Source: Spirogloea muscicola
Lineage: Eukaryota; Streptophyta; Zygnematophyceae; Spirogloeales; Spirogloeaceae
Length of the DNA: 43,936 nucleotides
Direction of reading: 5' to 3'
NCBI GenBank assembly: GCA_009602725.1
Contig: WELB01000004.1
Coordinates: 707,852-751,787 of the forward strand
Under the pieces are notes generated by a model, which saw only the letters and a program-made list of their open reading frames with translations, was not told the origin of the DNA and ran no database searches. Of the stretch, positions 8,960 to 21,900 are shown in pieces; the stretch's first letter is position 1; each line of letters begins with the position of its first letter. A program made the translations under genes and the position numbers.

Positions 8960-11900
8960 TCACTCCAGCTCCGCTACGATGCGCTTCTTCCTCGCAGGCG
9001 GGTGTGGCACTGAGCCAGGCGCACTGTGCTCACGCCTTCGAGCATCCTTGGCGCGCTCTGCGTCCCTCATTGTGTGCCGCAGCTTCTCCACCTTGTAGAT
9101 GGGCTTGGGCAGGTGCCTGTGCCTGCCCATAAGAGAGCTCACACGTAGCCTCCATCAACATGCAGCCTCAACCATATGGTATGATCTCCGCCACAGCAAC
9201 ATCGATGTGCAGTTGCAGCTCAAATGCAGTCATGTAGCCTTCGACTCATATGAAGCTGCCACTGTTTGGAGTCCATTGGTGGCCACAAAGCAATCAGTCA
9301 TGGGGGCAAACCCAAAAACCTGCACTGAGCCAAGGGCTGGCTTCAGACCTGTCAATGCGCTTGATCTCTGGGAGGTGTTTGTAGCGATTCTTGATAGCCT
9401 CCATGTACGCCTGCTTCTTCTTCTCCCTGGGAAGCAACTGCACAAAGAATAAGTAGCACCACGGGTCAGCTCTGTAGCCCAGAAAAGCATGGCTTGTGGC
9501 CAGCTTCACTTCATCATCCACTATTTTGAACACAAGACGACATCCATTGACTCCATCATTCTATGGTTGCTCTCATTTTCCCCACCGCATTTACTCAAGG
9601 AGCTGCCAGGATGAGCCTGAGCAGGCAGAGCTAATGACAGTGGGACCCACCACGCCCATCTGCTGGGAAGCCTTGGCCTTCCACAGGCGAATGTTGGTGT
9701 CATCGCTGCCGGACAGGACATACGTGGCATCGCCGCTGAAGCGCACACTGAAGACCCTGCACAGCCAGCATCACAAAGCTTACATTAGAGGTCGGCATTT
9801 CTCTTCCAAGTGCACATTCAGTCATTCTGTGCTGAAGATGCATCAGAACTCTTCAATCCGCATGGCGAGCTGCAATGCCTCTGTACCGCTGCATCCGCTT
9901 GGTATGATAGACCTCCCGGCTGTGGCCCCCATTGTACGGAAAGATGCGCACCTGGGCATCACAACACAACTGTGGCGCTAAGGGACGCTGCAGCACATAA
10001 CTAGCTCGCAACACGATTCTTGAGAAAACAGACAAGGCTTTGGCAACATGCAAAGGTAGCGTGCAAGTGAACTGACGGTTCGATCGTATGAGCCAGTGAC
10101 AAACTCTCTTCCAGTGGGGGAGAAATCTACGTCCATCCTGCAGACACAAAAGCCACAACAAGCCAGCATATAGCAAAGGCTGCGCATTGATGTGTATCAT
10201 CCAAGGGAGCACCCAGATGTGTCTGAGCATGACATTGAGCTGAATGACAGTTGGTTCTGCGACAAATGCCAGGTGACAACATTTCTGTGCAAGGATGAGG
10301 GCGCAAGATGTGAGCTCACTTACACGGCGGACACATGATCCTCGTGAACGCACAGCGCAGTCTTGAGCTTGCGCATGTCATATGTATAGCACCGGCAGTC
10401 CTCGTTGGCCTGCATGCACAGTGAGTACAGACTTTACACCAGGGCTTTGGGGGAGGACTCAGAGAGGGAGTCCAGAGTCTACAGTCTGGTCAAGCTCAGT
10501 CTGTGAAGGCAAGTCGCTTCCACCATCTTGGCTGCTCTTCAATCCAGTCACTAGACATGCCACTCTGCCGCTGATAACGTTCCAAGTCATTAGCGGGCAG
10601 GCTTAGTGTCACTCTGCTGCAGCTTCAGGCCGAGATGAGACACGAGACCAATGGTGACATACAGCGACAAAGTTGAACGGTTCGCGGGGGTTCCAGGCGA
10701 CTGCATTTGTCCTCGTCTGACAGGGTGCCACACGCGGCTAGTCAGGAGTGCTTGTATTGAGTCAAGCAAGAGCGCGATTCCAACAAGCGCTGCATGCCTC
10801 ACTTCTACAGTAATTTTAGCAGCCTTGGACTGCTGTCGTGAGGGCTGGGAATCATACAAAGACTTCTCCACACCTATCTCTCATCATTAACACTGTGTAC
10901 CAGGAATCAAGTGTAAGCTCACCTGCATGACGAGCTTGCGTAGAGGGGTGCCCATGCGCATGTCATACAGAGCGATGCTCCGGTCCCTGAGGAGAATGCG
11001 GGAACAAGCACGCCACGTGGTGAGCTCAACAACCTTGAAGACCCCTGACTGTGGAGCCAGCAGTGCAGCCAGTGAAGCCATGGCACAGGAGCGCAGCAGC
11101 AGCAATCAGGCTACGACAGCAACAAGGTAAGTGGAAGTTCACGGTCAGAGTTGTGGTGGTCAGCAAGGCATCTGCAAGAGGGCACGCACGAGGCTGTGGA
11201 GGCGAAGATGTCGGGCTCTGCAGGGTTGCAGCGCACAGACACCACGGTGTCGGCCCCCCACGAGAACGTCTGCACCGGCTCCGACCTGGCTATGCCCGGC
11301 ACGAAAGGCAGGTCAGCCACAGACAGGATGCAATAGCCAACTGTCAAGATTTATGCGAGTCCTCTAGGAGACAAAGTGAGGATTCACTGCCTGGACCAAA
11401 CCAAACCTGCTCCATTTCATGTAAAATTGCAGCATAACTGCGGCCTATAGATGATCCCGTGCGGGCTGCTGAGGTTGCGCCAACATACCGGTTCTGGTCC
11501 CACACGTCGACCTGGGCGCCCGCTGTCACAAACGTGCTGCCCTTCGACCTGTGGTCCACGGCTCTGTGCCCCCAGGCAGCCACCCCCGCCGGCCCACGCT
11601 CGTGCTTGGCGCGGGTAAGTGTCATGCCCTCTGCAAGTGGCACTGGGCTTACTTTGCGTACTGGGGCACCATTGGACAGCTCACCGAAAGGAGTTGCGGC
11701 CCTGGAATACTGTCACCGCCTGCAGCAAGAGCGCAGGGCAAGCACATGAGCTGTCGAGAGCTGCACGCCTGCACGCCTTGATCGTAGGCCCTACTCCTTA
11801 TGACAATCCTAGGCCGAAGGACTTGAGCTGACCACGCTGGCGCAACAGCGGCGGCCTCCCGTCACTGGCCAACTTGGTGGCCTTAGCAAGCGGCCAATCC

Positions 11901-12617
11901 TCAAAGCTGGAGTGGTCATCGCATGGGCGAGGCTAGGATCTGCACCTCCTGCTGGGCAGCGCCGCCGTCGCTGCTGCCAGCATGGTTGCCCATCTCCGAT
12001 GCCGGCATGCTCCAGAGTCGGATGCTGGCTCATCAACCGCCACCGTGCAGAGCACGCCATCAGCACCACAGCTATCTCGGCGCCGTGGCACTCGCGGTGA
12101 TGTGCAAGCGAGGGTGCAGAGGCACGACTGCGGAGCACCCACGTGCAGTCGTCTCCGCAGGAGAGGGCATGCAGGCCGTCGGGTGCGATGGCGACGCCGC
12201 GGACGGCGCCGCGGTGGCCGCGGAGGCTGGCAGCGGTCCTCCTGCGAGCACAGCGGCCGAGCCAGAGAAGCGCAACGCCGTCGGCACCACTGTCAGCCGG
12301 AGGCTCGAGGCCACAGGCGCCATCACTGGACCTCCGCAGATGGGGTTGAGTTTTAGGCCATGGAGCTCACCTGTTGGCAAGGTCCCACAGCCGCACGTCT
12401 GCGGCACACAGCCAGCGCCACGACAGCGGCAGGCAGGCAGTCAGCAGGGGCAGCCGGCGGCGGCGCGGCCATGGCCGCAAAGGAGGGGCTTGGGTGCGGC
12501 CGCACCTCCGTCCATGGCGCCGGACAGGAGGGTGGCGAGCGCCGCAGGGCTGCGGGCGAGGCACGCCACGCCATCGCGGTGGCCCTCGAGCGCGCCCACA
12601 AACGGCTTCGCAAACAC
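8960..12617 (-). CDS. DCAF13: DCAF13/SOF1 WD40 protein, N-terminus in assembly gap
   Basis: SOF1/DCAF13 is a WD40 protein of the small-subunit processome, needed for 18S rRNA maturation in the nucleolus. Exons read on minus include 12617-12506 (VFAKPFVGALEGHRDG), 12398-12371 (VRLWDLAN), 12241-12143, about 11575-11487 (VTAGAQVDVWDQNR), about 11290-11195, about 10989-10924 (DRSIALYDMRMGTPLRK), about 10722-10665 (AVAWNPREPFNF), about 10415-10322 (CVHEDHVSAV), about 10137-10070 (MDVDFSPTGREFVTGSYDRT), about 9960-9890 (SREVYHTKRMQR), about 9757-9650 (GSDDTNIRLWKAKAS), 9437-9349 and 9123-8960. The last two carry the diagnostic Sof1 domain (HRHLPKPIYK and PGSVPH), ending KKRIVAELE and TGA. About 55-60 N-terminal residues expected for the family are absent because they fall in the gap. 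The exon or exons between 12140 and 11580 are not resolved. Confidence 0.92.
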
Positions 12618-12683
12618 CTGGGCGCCGTCGGCAGCGGCGCCGGCGCCGGCTGAGCCCTCGGTCTGGCTGCGGTGTCGGCGGCC

Positions 12684-12706
12684 GCGGCGGCGGCGGCGGC
12701 GGCGGC
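12684..12706 (+). repeat. CGG trinucleotide run at the gap edge
   Basis: Seven or more CGG units end directly at the run of N. On minus this reads as CCG repeats upstream of the DCAF13 exon. Such runs often stop assembly, so the gap may be caused by this repeat. Confidence 0.85.
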
Positions 12707-12707
12707 A

Positions 12708-13587
12708 NNNNNNNNNNNNNNNNNNNNNNNNNNNNNNNNNNNNNNNNNNNNNNNNNNNNNNNNNNNNNNNNNNNNNNNNNNNNNNNNNNNNNNNNNNNNN
12801 NNNNNNNNNNNNNNNNNNNNNNNNNNNNNNNNNNNNNNNNNNNNNNNNNNNNNNNNNNNNNNNNNNNNNNNNNNNNNNNNNNNNNNNNNNNNNNNNNNNN
12901 NNNNNNNNNNNNNNNNNNNNNNNNNNNNNNNNNNNNNNNNNNNNNNNNNNNNNNNNNNNNNNNNNNNNNNNNNNNNNNNNNNNNNNNNNNNNNNNNNNNN
13001 NNNNNNNNNNNNNNNNNNNNNNNNNNNNNNNNNNNNNNNNNNNNNNNNNNNNNNNNNNNNNNNNNNNNNNNNNNNNNNNNNNNNNNNNNNNNNNNNNNNN
13101 NNNNNNNNNNNNNNNNNNNNNNNNNNNNNNNNNNNNNNNNNNNNNNNNNNNNNNNNNNNNNNNNNNNNNNNNNNNNNNNNNNNNNNNNNNNNNNNNNNNN
13201 NNNNNNNNNNNNNNNNNNNNNNNNNNNNNNNNNNNNNNNNNNNNNNNNNNNNNNNNNNNNNNNNNNNNNNNNNNNNNNNNNNNNNNNNNNNNNNNNNNNN
13301 NNNNNNNNNNNNNNNNNNNNNNNNNNNNNNNNNNNNNNNNNNNNNNNNNNNNNNNNNNNNNNNNNNNNNNNNNNNNNNNNNNNNNNNNNNNNNNNNNNNN
13401 NNNNNNNNNNNNNNNNNNNNNNNNNNNNNNNNNNNNNNNNNNNNNNNNNNNNNNNNNNNNNNNNNNNNNNNNNNNNNNNNNNNNNNNNNNNNNNNNNNNN
13501 NNNNNNNNNNNNNNNNNNNNNNNNNNNNNNNNNNNNNNNNNNNNNNNNNNNNNNNNNNNNNNNNNNNNNNNNNNNNNNNNNNNNNNN
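12708..13587. other. Assembly gap of 880 N
   Basis: Unknown bases. The gap is bordered by a CGG run on the left and a 64-base A run on the right. It separates the head-to-head genes DCAF13 (minus) and bS18 (plus), so it must hide the start codon of DCAF13, probably the start of bS18, and the promoter between them. Confidence 0.99.

Positions 13588-13651
<64 letters not shown>
13588..13651 (+). repeat. A64 homopolymer beside the gap
   Basis: Sixty-four consecutive A's follow the N run and lead directly into GC-rich sequence. This may be a real homopolymer, an inserted poly(A) tail of a retroposed element lying in the gap, or an assembly artefact. Confidence 0.95.
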
Positions 13652-13654
<3 letters not shown>

Positions 13655-13843
13655 GGGCTGAACGCGGGCAGTTTCGGCACAGAGCGGGCGGCGAGGGCCA
13701 GGAGCGCGGACCGCCTGCCGGGCAGAGCCGCCGCAGCCGCCGCCGGAGAACCTGGGGCCGCCGGCGACCGCAGGCCGCAGCCGGCGCTGGGCGAGAGCCA
13801 GCGCCGGGAGTTCCTGCGCCTGCTCCGCGAGGCCGAGGGCCGC

Positions 13844-15079
13844 ATGGCCGCCGACGACGAGCTGGAGGGCCGCCGGCCCGCGGGAAGCTCCGCCGGCGGC
13901 CATGGCCAGCTGCGGGAGCTCGACAAGGACGAGGACGTGGGGGACGACGGCGGCGGCGGCATTGGCCTTCTGGGCTGGGACCCAGATCGGCGCCACGGCG
14001 CCAGGGCCGTCTCGCTGGTCGAGGACGGGGACGAGGAGGACAAGGCGCAGCCGGCGACGTTCGGCGGTGGCGCGATGACTGACGCGGCGCTGGCGGCCAT
14101 GGAAGTGGTTGACCTCGACGACCCCGCCGCGAAGCCGTTCCAGTACCGCCCCGAGCGCCTCTTCTTCCCCGGCCAGTCCTACGACCTCGAGGTGCGCCAC
14201 GGCAGCCGCTGGTGGAGCTCCGCGCCGGCTCCATCTCTGCTGCCACTCTTGGCTGATGCTCGCCGCCCACCTTGCCCACCCTCGCAGGACCTGGACCTCA
14301 CCAAGCCGCCGGCGGCGAAGCCTATGGTGGTGAAGAAGCAGCGTGCCGTTCACACCACGCGCACCGTCCTGGACCAAGCTGACTTCCGGGTACTGGATCG
14401 CCCCTGCCGCTGCCGCTGCCGCCTAGTCGTCTTGGCATCAGTTGTGGGCTTGCCTGCGGCAGGCTGGGCAGTCCTACTTTGGCAGCACTCCGCAGGAGCC
14501 TCTGCACACACCTTGTCGCTGGCCGAGCGCGCTGTCAAAGCGGTCTTCGGAAAGTGCTCAGCTCAAGCACTGCGGCTGCAGAGCCGCGAGTCAGCAAGCC
14601 GTCAAGCCTCAGGCACGCACGGGCTGAGGCATGTGTGAACATACACAGACGTTCACACCTATGCCTCTTGACGGGCATTCTTGTTGGTGCAGAATGTGCG
14701 GTTCCTGGCGAACTACCTCACGGACACAGGGAACCTTGTCCCGCGCCGACAGGTGAACGCTCAGCTTCAGCGATCGGGCAGCTTGTGCAATGTGCCTGCC
14801 TGCAGGCTGATCCGGAGTAGCTTGTTGATTGCAGTCAATGCCAACTTGTCTCTTCAACATACTATCAAATGCTTCAATCTGGTGTCCGAGCACCTGATGC
14901 CAAATGTATTGCCGCTGCTGGCGCAGACAAGGGTAAGTGCCAAGGCCCAGCGGAAGATGGTGCGGGAGGTGAAGACGGCACGCGCACTCGGGCTGCTGCC
15001 CTTTACCAGCATTGGGCGGCCGCCGTTCCGCGCCCACCGCTTCCGACAGGGCCGCCCCTCTGACCTCGATGGGTCTTGA
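13844..15079 (+). CDS. Organellar ribosomal protein bS18
   Basis: bS18 belongs to the small subunit of bacterial-type ribosomes. Four exons are seen: up to 14191, 14288-14389, 14693-14752 and 14927-15079 (TGA). The core reads FLANYLTDTGNLVPRRQ, then SAKAQRKM and REVKTARALGLLPF, which matches bS18. The segment before it, LFFPGQSYDLE, resembles plant mitochondrial S18-like proteins, so mitochondrial location is favoured over plastid; this is inference. The first ATG in frame after the gap is 13844, but the frame is open back to the A run, so the true start and targeting peptide may lie in the gap. The N-terminal extension is long, acidic and Gly-rich (around 13920-14060), far larger than a bacterial S18. 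It is divergent with DCAF13, perhaps sharing a promoter. Confidence 0.88.
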
Positions 15080-15952
15080 CTCCGCATTCTTAGCGCCACT
15101 GCTTTAGACAGGCTGCGGTGCTCATTTGCGTAGTGGATAGCAGGCAACTTGGTTGAAGGCTATCTTACATGCTTGAGAGCGCATCGAGGATGGTTGTCTA
15201 TGCAACGCACGCCATTACATGGCCACCCTTGTGACTCATACCACAAGATGCTCCTTGTGAAGGACAGTCTATGGGAAGGCCAAAGCCTACATAAATCAGA
15301 GCCCAGCACGGGGCAACACTGTAGTTGTCGCTCTGCCCACCTCAGGTGGCCTCTTGGTTCTCCAAGATGATTGTGCTCATCCGGGTTGAAGGAGCAAGCT
15401 GCAACCCATGAACGTGGAGCTCCTCAGCAGCGACAATGTGTATCCCTAATGCAGCTCACGTTGCGGAGCTGAGCTAAGCTGAGCTCCCACAGGCCCCAAT
15501 ACATGACACTTATAGTCATACTGAACCTCCCCTGCGGGGCAGGACAGAGTGAGTACCCAAGCAGCAACATCCTCCGCACTGCACGAATTGCAAAGTCTGA
15601 CCAAAGAGTGACTGGTCTTGTAATGCGATGCTTTTCTATGACGGTAGGTCCACTGATCATCCCACGAGACCTCAGAAATTTGCAGCAGGGTCCGTCCGAT
15701 ATGTCAACGCTTTACTTCCCTTGGAAGAGTCCCCAGATCACTGACTAAGTAATAAGATGTGACTTTATTCGTGTATGCAAACACAAGCACAACTCCACAT
15801 ACAAGTAGTAGAGCAAGGGCGGATTGCTTGAGCAACTTTGCTTTGCACCTTCGCTACTTGAATTCATACAGGCTGCTTATGAGATGCTGGCTAAGCTTGA
15901 CACAGGTGCCTCAGGACTTCTAGGCTCTCGCAGCCCGCTGCACCTCTAAGTG
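15080..15952. other. Region between convergent bS18 and MOR1 genes
   Basis: About 870 bp holding both 3' ends. No exon with recognisable similarity was found. A short internal repeat (GAGCTAAGCTGAGCT around 15471-15486) is the only pattern noted. Confidence 0.4.
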
Positions 15953-18900
15953 CTAGGATGTCTCAGACAGCTGTCTTCCCTCTTTTAGATGCATCATGCG
16001 CGCCTGTAGCCTGAAGGCACTGACGGCCCGTGTTTGAGCTCGGTCTGTACTCATGAGGGGCAATCGGCTGCCACCAAGCTCCGCTGACTTCTGCTCTGCC
16101 GCAGAGGGTAGCACATTCTGGTGGTCTCGGTGGACCCCTGCAGCACCCTGCACTGCACCAACTGCTGCCTGAATGCTGCGCATGCGCTCGAGGAGGACTG
16201 CAAGATTGGTTGGAGTGCCTGCAATGTCGATAGGGAAGGGCCAATCAGCTACAAGCATGCACAAGCTGATGTTGCCACAGCGAGACAAAAGTCACCAACA
16301 TGCATATGGTGAGGACGGTGCAAAGTGATCTAGTGCTGCTTTTCCTGCTGGCCTACAACAGCCTGCACGCACTCTCAGGACCAAGATCAGTATACGAATC
16401 AGCTCAATAGTATTGCATGAAAGCCAGATTGAGCGATGACAGACCAGGGGCAGGGGGGGCGGTTGGCAGAGAGTATAAATTGTCAAGCTTCATGCTGCTG
16501 TGCGGGCGTGCCAATTGACCAGGCCGTTCTAAACTGTCGCCTTCTGCTGCATTGACGGCGGGCGGTGTCAAAGGAGCAGCAGAGTCTTCTGGCAGCCTAC
16601 TAGCGAGGTTCTCCTCAACCTGTTGCAGGGCAACTGGAGTCTCAGAAGAAGCATGCAGATTCATGGTGGACAGTGACAATGGAGTGAGGAAAGTAAGATA
16701 TACAGCGGGTGAACATGCTCTCAGATCCGTGCGCGACTTGCAGTAATCAGCCACTGCTTGCAGTGCAATTACCTGGGCGAGACCGTTGCGGATGAAGGAG
16801 TGGAATGTGTCGCTTGTGTTATGAAGATGAGAGAAAATGTCAACTCGAGGATTCTGCTGCCTGAATTTGTATAGCTCATACATGCCATCCATGCTCGTCT
16901 TCTTCTCACTTACTCGCCTCATGATTACTGCTAGCTTCTCCTGGCAACAATTGATGGACAAATAGATGGACCAACGGCTAGCTTTGTCAGAGCAATACAG
17001 GAGGAAGATAGACGGAAGATAGAAGGAAGATAGAATAGAGGGGAGATGGAGGAACATAGAAGGTGGCTCCCTGAGAAGAAGAGCGGCTATGCAAAGCAGG
17101 GGTGAAGACTTGCTCAACAACCACAATGCAGGCTAGCACATGCTTCTTAGCATCTGCAGAAGCGCACCTTGATATTGATATCTGGGTCAGAAGTGGCATG
17201 CTTAGGCCCCAATCGACTCCCAGACATGTGCCCCTCTGCAAGGCTCTGCATCCAAGCCAGACCAGCAATAAGGAAAAACAAGAGTACAGCTATGCTTACT
17301 ATTTGCAGGAGAATCCTGGCTGACGTTCCTGCAGAGACTCCTTACAGATGTGCTGCCTCTAATGTGATGGAAGCATCATCATGATGGAAGCAATCATCCT
17401 GTTCACCTGCAGATTGAGGTCAATCAGATTGAGCATTGTAGGAGGGGGAATCCTGTCGAGGGGTACAAGTGACAGGTAACCCTTGATTGACGGGCCCTGT
17501 ACCCGGCACAACTCGAAGAGCACTGTCTTCACCATTACTAGACGCTGGTCATTGACTGCAGCCCTGTCAATCAAAGTTGAGGCCCCATCCTATCAGTTCC
17601 AAGACCTTGCTGTGGCCACTGTCATAGCAAGAAGGAATACAAGCACTGCCATATGAAGACTGTCCTTCTAGGAGGTTGTGGCAGGCAAGCCAGTATGACA
17701 GACCTCTGTCGCATGTCGTCTGGGTTGATCACATCCAAGAAGTCATGAATGCACTTGAGGACAGTGTCCAAATCGAGTTCACTGATGAGGGATGGAAATA
17801 CCTGCATGGGGAGTGCTCATCAGCCAGTTAACATGTTTAGGCCTAAGTTCAGTTGGCACTGTCATGCATGGAGGCCATATTAGATAGCAAAGTGCCACAA
17901 GAAACACATCTGAAGGCAACAGCAGGTGCATACCAAGGTTGCCCACACTGCTATCTAAGAAAAGGCAGTGCATGAGCCGATTTACCTTGCAAAGTTTCAT
18001 GAGGCACTTCATGACGATGGAGTTAAACTTCTCTCCTCTAGGACCAAGGTAAGCTTCCGTAGCAAGGCCACATCCAGGCTTCTCACCGTCCCTCGGGTAT
18101 AGCCCAATGAGGGCAGTGACTAATGTTGTTGGGTCACCAGCTTCCTGTGACACTGACGGTGTGTCAGTAAGCAGTAAGCAGTAAGCAGTAAGCATGCATG
18201 ACACTGAAGAATATGTTAGTACTGGCATACACAAATCAAGCTCTTATTGCTGACAGCTGCCATTCACAATCTGGGTGATCTGGGAGTCTTGACCAGTATT
18301 CTGAAGATGATGGAATTGAGCCTCCTGATGGCTTCTGAACCCTCCTCCATTTCGGCAACACAATCACTGATCAACCACATGATCAGGTTCCCCAGCAAAG
18401 CTTGCAGTGCTTCAGTCCCAACGCGCCTTGCTAGTCGTGGCATCATGAAAATCTGCACCACCTCTTCACGTATCGTCACCTTGTGAAGTATGCATAGCGA
18501 TTGATATACACGACCCAAGAGTCTATTCAAAGCGCTTCTACAACCGAGTTGTGGCATCTCAGATTTCTGCACCCTCTTCCCATATGGTCACCATTGGCAC
18601 CGTGAATTATGCAAAAGCAGTCTGCAAGACCCAAGTCTATCGAAAGCGGTCCTACAATCGAGTCAAGTTGATTGACCAAACAAGCAGCTCAAGCTTGTAA
18701 TTCAGTGAACCTGCTGAGTCAGGTTGTAAGAGCAGCAACAAATATGAGCATGTGATAAGATGACGCGATGAGCGGTGACCATATGCTTGTGAATGTGAGT
18801 AGAAACTTGCTACAACTTACAGACAATAGCGTCTTCAGGCTGTACTTAGAAAGCCTGACAGCTGCTCGTAGATCTTGTTCTGAAAAAGCTTTCATTACCT

Positions 18901-21900
18901 GAGAGCAGAAGACACAGAGAATGCTTGTGAGGGCAGAAAATCTGGAAGGGCATAGCATAAATGTGTCATGAGAGGTCAACCAGGACGCAAGTCAGGAGGA
19001 GGTGAATTGATCCCTTCATCCAATGTCATCGAGTAGCCGGAGAGGTTGATGCAGTCAGGCATCTATATGCACCCCAGCAAGGTTGGTCATACAATCTCTG
19101 CTATGCTTTAGTGAGCTGAAAGAGGTGCAATCAACTATGCACTGTACCTTATCACTTAGCACGCTCGTCAGGTGGTCAACATCACCACCACATTCTTCCA
19201 AGGCTTGAGAATCAACCGTCTCGCTGATTCTAGTCAGCTCATGCATGATGACCTTCATGCCATTGATCTCCTGCACAAATAACAAGTTAAGCTATATATA
19301 ATCTCACAATCTGCTATGAGAATCATTGATGTCCGACAAGGAAAAGCAAGAATTGATGCCATCACAAAGAACATCCATTATTCTTGCACTTGCACCTGTT
19401 CGAGCGTTGTCCCATACTCGAGCATATTCATTGCCTTATTCCAGTCATATCGAGCCACGGTTTGCCAATCAGTCTCCGGACTGCACAAGTGCATGAAGCT
19501 CTGCTTAGCACCCGCTAGTATTCATATACATGCTACCCACGTAGACACTGTCAAGCATATGCAGACTCTGTCAAGCATCTGCAACATCTATGCGCCACTT
19601 TCAGATAAGCGGCCCTTATTGACACCCCATGCCCATGTAAGGCGCCATGAGGCGCTTTACGATGCCATTTAAGAGCCACAATTCGCCGGTCAGGAGTACA
19701 TCCTGGAGAGCAGCGTTCTCTATGTCGCTACTAAGGTGTAGCAATGCAAAGAGTTGCGCAGATGCGTACTCGGGAGATTCGCTGTTGCTTGGACCATCTC
19801 TTGCAGATCTTGGCCAGGTATGCTGCATCTGCACTTTTTGGTCTGACATCACCTCTGTGGTCTCATTGGCAAGAAGGCCCCTGTTCAATTGCAACAAGCA
19901 ATTTGCTATCTGTGTGTCAGTGCCTGAGGATGCCTAACGAGCCTGACCAGGACAAGCTCACGGAGCAATTTGAGCTATCAGCAAGCAGGATCTCCTAAAA
20001 GAAGTGGCAGAACCCACGTTTCCTGCGATCGTCTCAGAGCAGCACGCCCATCTCCTGGCATGCCCTCATTCTTCTTCTGCATCTCCTTAACCTGCATCCA
20101 GTGACTTCCTCTACAGTCAGTGATGCAACACAAGGGTTGGGATGGCTCCGATGAGCGATGGAGCAACGCTGGTAGTTCCAATTAGATAAATACTGGGACC
20201 TTCCAGTACCTTCCATTTGAATTTGTCCTCAATAAGTCCCTTTTGAGTCTCGGAGACTTTTCCGAGGTGCTTCCATACGTCATCACCTGTTCAAGGAGTT
20301 GCCAAGTTGTGCTCTTTGAGCCTTTACGGTTCTGTTCTGTGCTTGAGATCCTTGGCCACGGCTTGAGCTTCAACAAGCTGTGCGAGAACAACATGGTAGT
20401 AGAGCACAAGCAAGACCTGTACTTAGCATCAGACATCCTACCTTGACAACCTTGACATGTCTTCATCAATCTTTCTATATCAGCTTAGAGCTTTTGAGAG
20501 TTCTTGTGCCTGCCAGTATAGCCCCAACAATGATCGAGGAAGAAGCACGTACCAAGAATTGTGTATGCAGTGGCGAGCGCATTCAGTGCAGCTTTTCGAA
20601 GGTCTGCATCCCTCTCTGTGGACAGTGACGCTATGGCTGCAAGAGCTTTTGTGGATCCCACAATCTGCATGTGCACCACAAGTCAATTGCACGCGGTCAA
20701 TCAGAGAAGTCCTCTGAATGGAGCTTCCACTATGTGGCTCAATCTGTCAGCCCGCACAAACAGCATCTTGTTCTGCTGTACACCCTTGTTAGTGTGCTTT
20801 TAACAAACACACATTCTGGCAGCCACTTGGTGCACAATATGGCTCCTTGGGAGGTGTACATTGCAACACAGATGCTATAGTTGCTATCAACATGGTACAC
20901 AGCTACGACAACGATGAGAGGCAAAGTCGGACCTCCACTCCATGTCGCTCAATCATGGCTTCAATGTGCTCAACACATTCAACTCGTGTACGGTTATTCT
21001 TCGACTTCAAACCATCAACAATGAAGGCAAACACTTTAGATGCTGGGTAAAGGCAGCAGAGGTTGCGCATAAGCTCCCTCATCTTCTCTCTTACATTTGA
21101 TATGTTGTGGCCAAGCTGCATGATATCACAGGGCCAATTCAAGGTAGAGTGAGGGGCAAGTCGAACAACTTGTGTTTGTGCATTTTTAAGCTCATGTGCA
21201 GGAGCACCAGCTACAGCTCAATCAAGCAGTGGCTGCACAGATTCGTTGCGATACAGCTTGTGCCTACCTTCTCAACAAGGCAGGGGATGAAAATGTTTGC
21301 CTCTGCATCAGTGAGTGTGTAGCTCTCCTTCTTGAGACAGTCTACCAATTGTGGAAGAAATTCAAGGACCTGCATGGAGAAGTCCAGAAATTGCACTCTC
21401 TCAGCTGCAGTGGCACCATCCAGCAAGATCTGCCAATAACTGTGGTCAATCAACACCAGCAGTCTATATAGACAGCGTCCATGTAAAGTATCTGCTTCCG
21501 CAACCGGTGGAGACCTTCAGCAATGAAGTTGTGTTAGACTCGCAGAGGCGCAGAGTGATCCAACGTAAGACAAGGTCAATCACTTGAATACTTCCTTCCA
21601 CATTCTCGCCAAGCTCCTGTGAGAATAGAGTGCACAGCACATGTCAAACCCCTTGCTTGTTAAATCAAAGCACTGGGTCACAAGCTCAATGCAATACATT
21701 ACTAATGGGAAATCTCACCCTTTGCAGCATATCAATTCCTCCCACTTGAATCTTGAAGTCTTTGCTGCACAATTTTTTCACCAGATCCTCACGAAAAACA
21801 GGTGCCATGTCTACCTGCAATCACACAATGTGTTAGCTAGTTATTTTGCAAGCAGCCTTGACACAACATGGTGTACACTCCTGGATATTCCAAAATGTGA

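Noticed and set aside
11923-14638. Very long open frames on both strands through the gap
   Set aside because: They are open only because N and the A run give no stops; the flanking frames are shadows of DCAF13 and bS18 exons.
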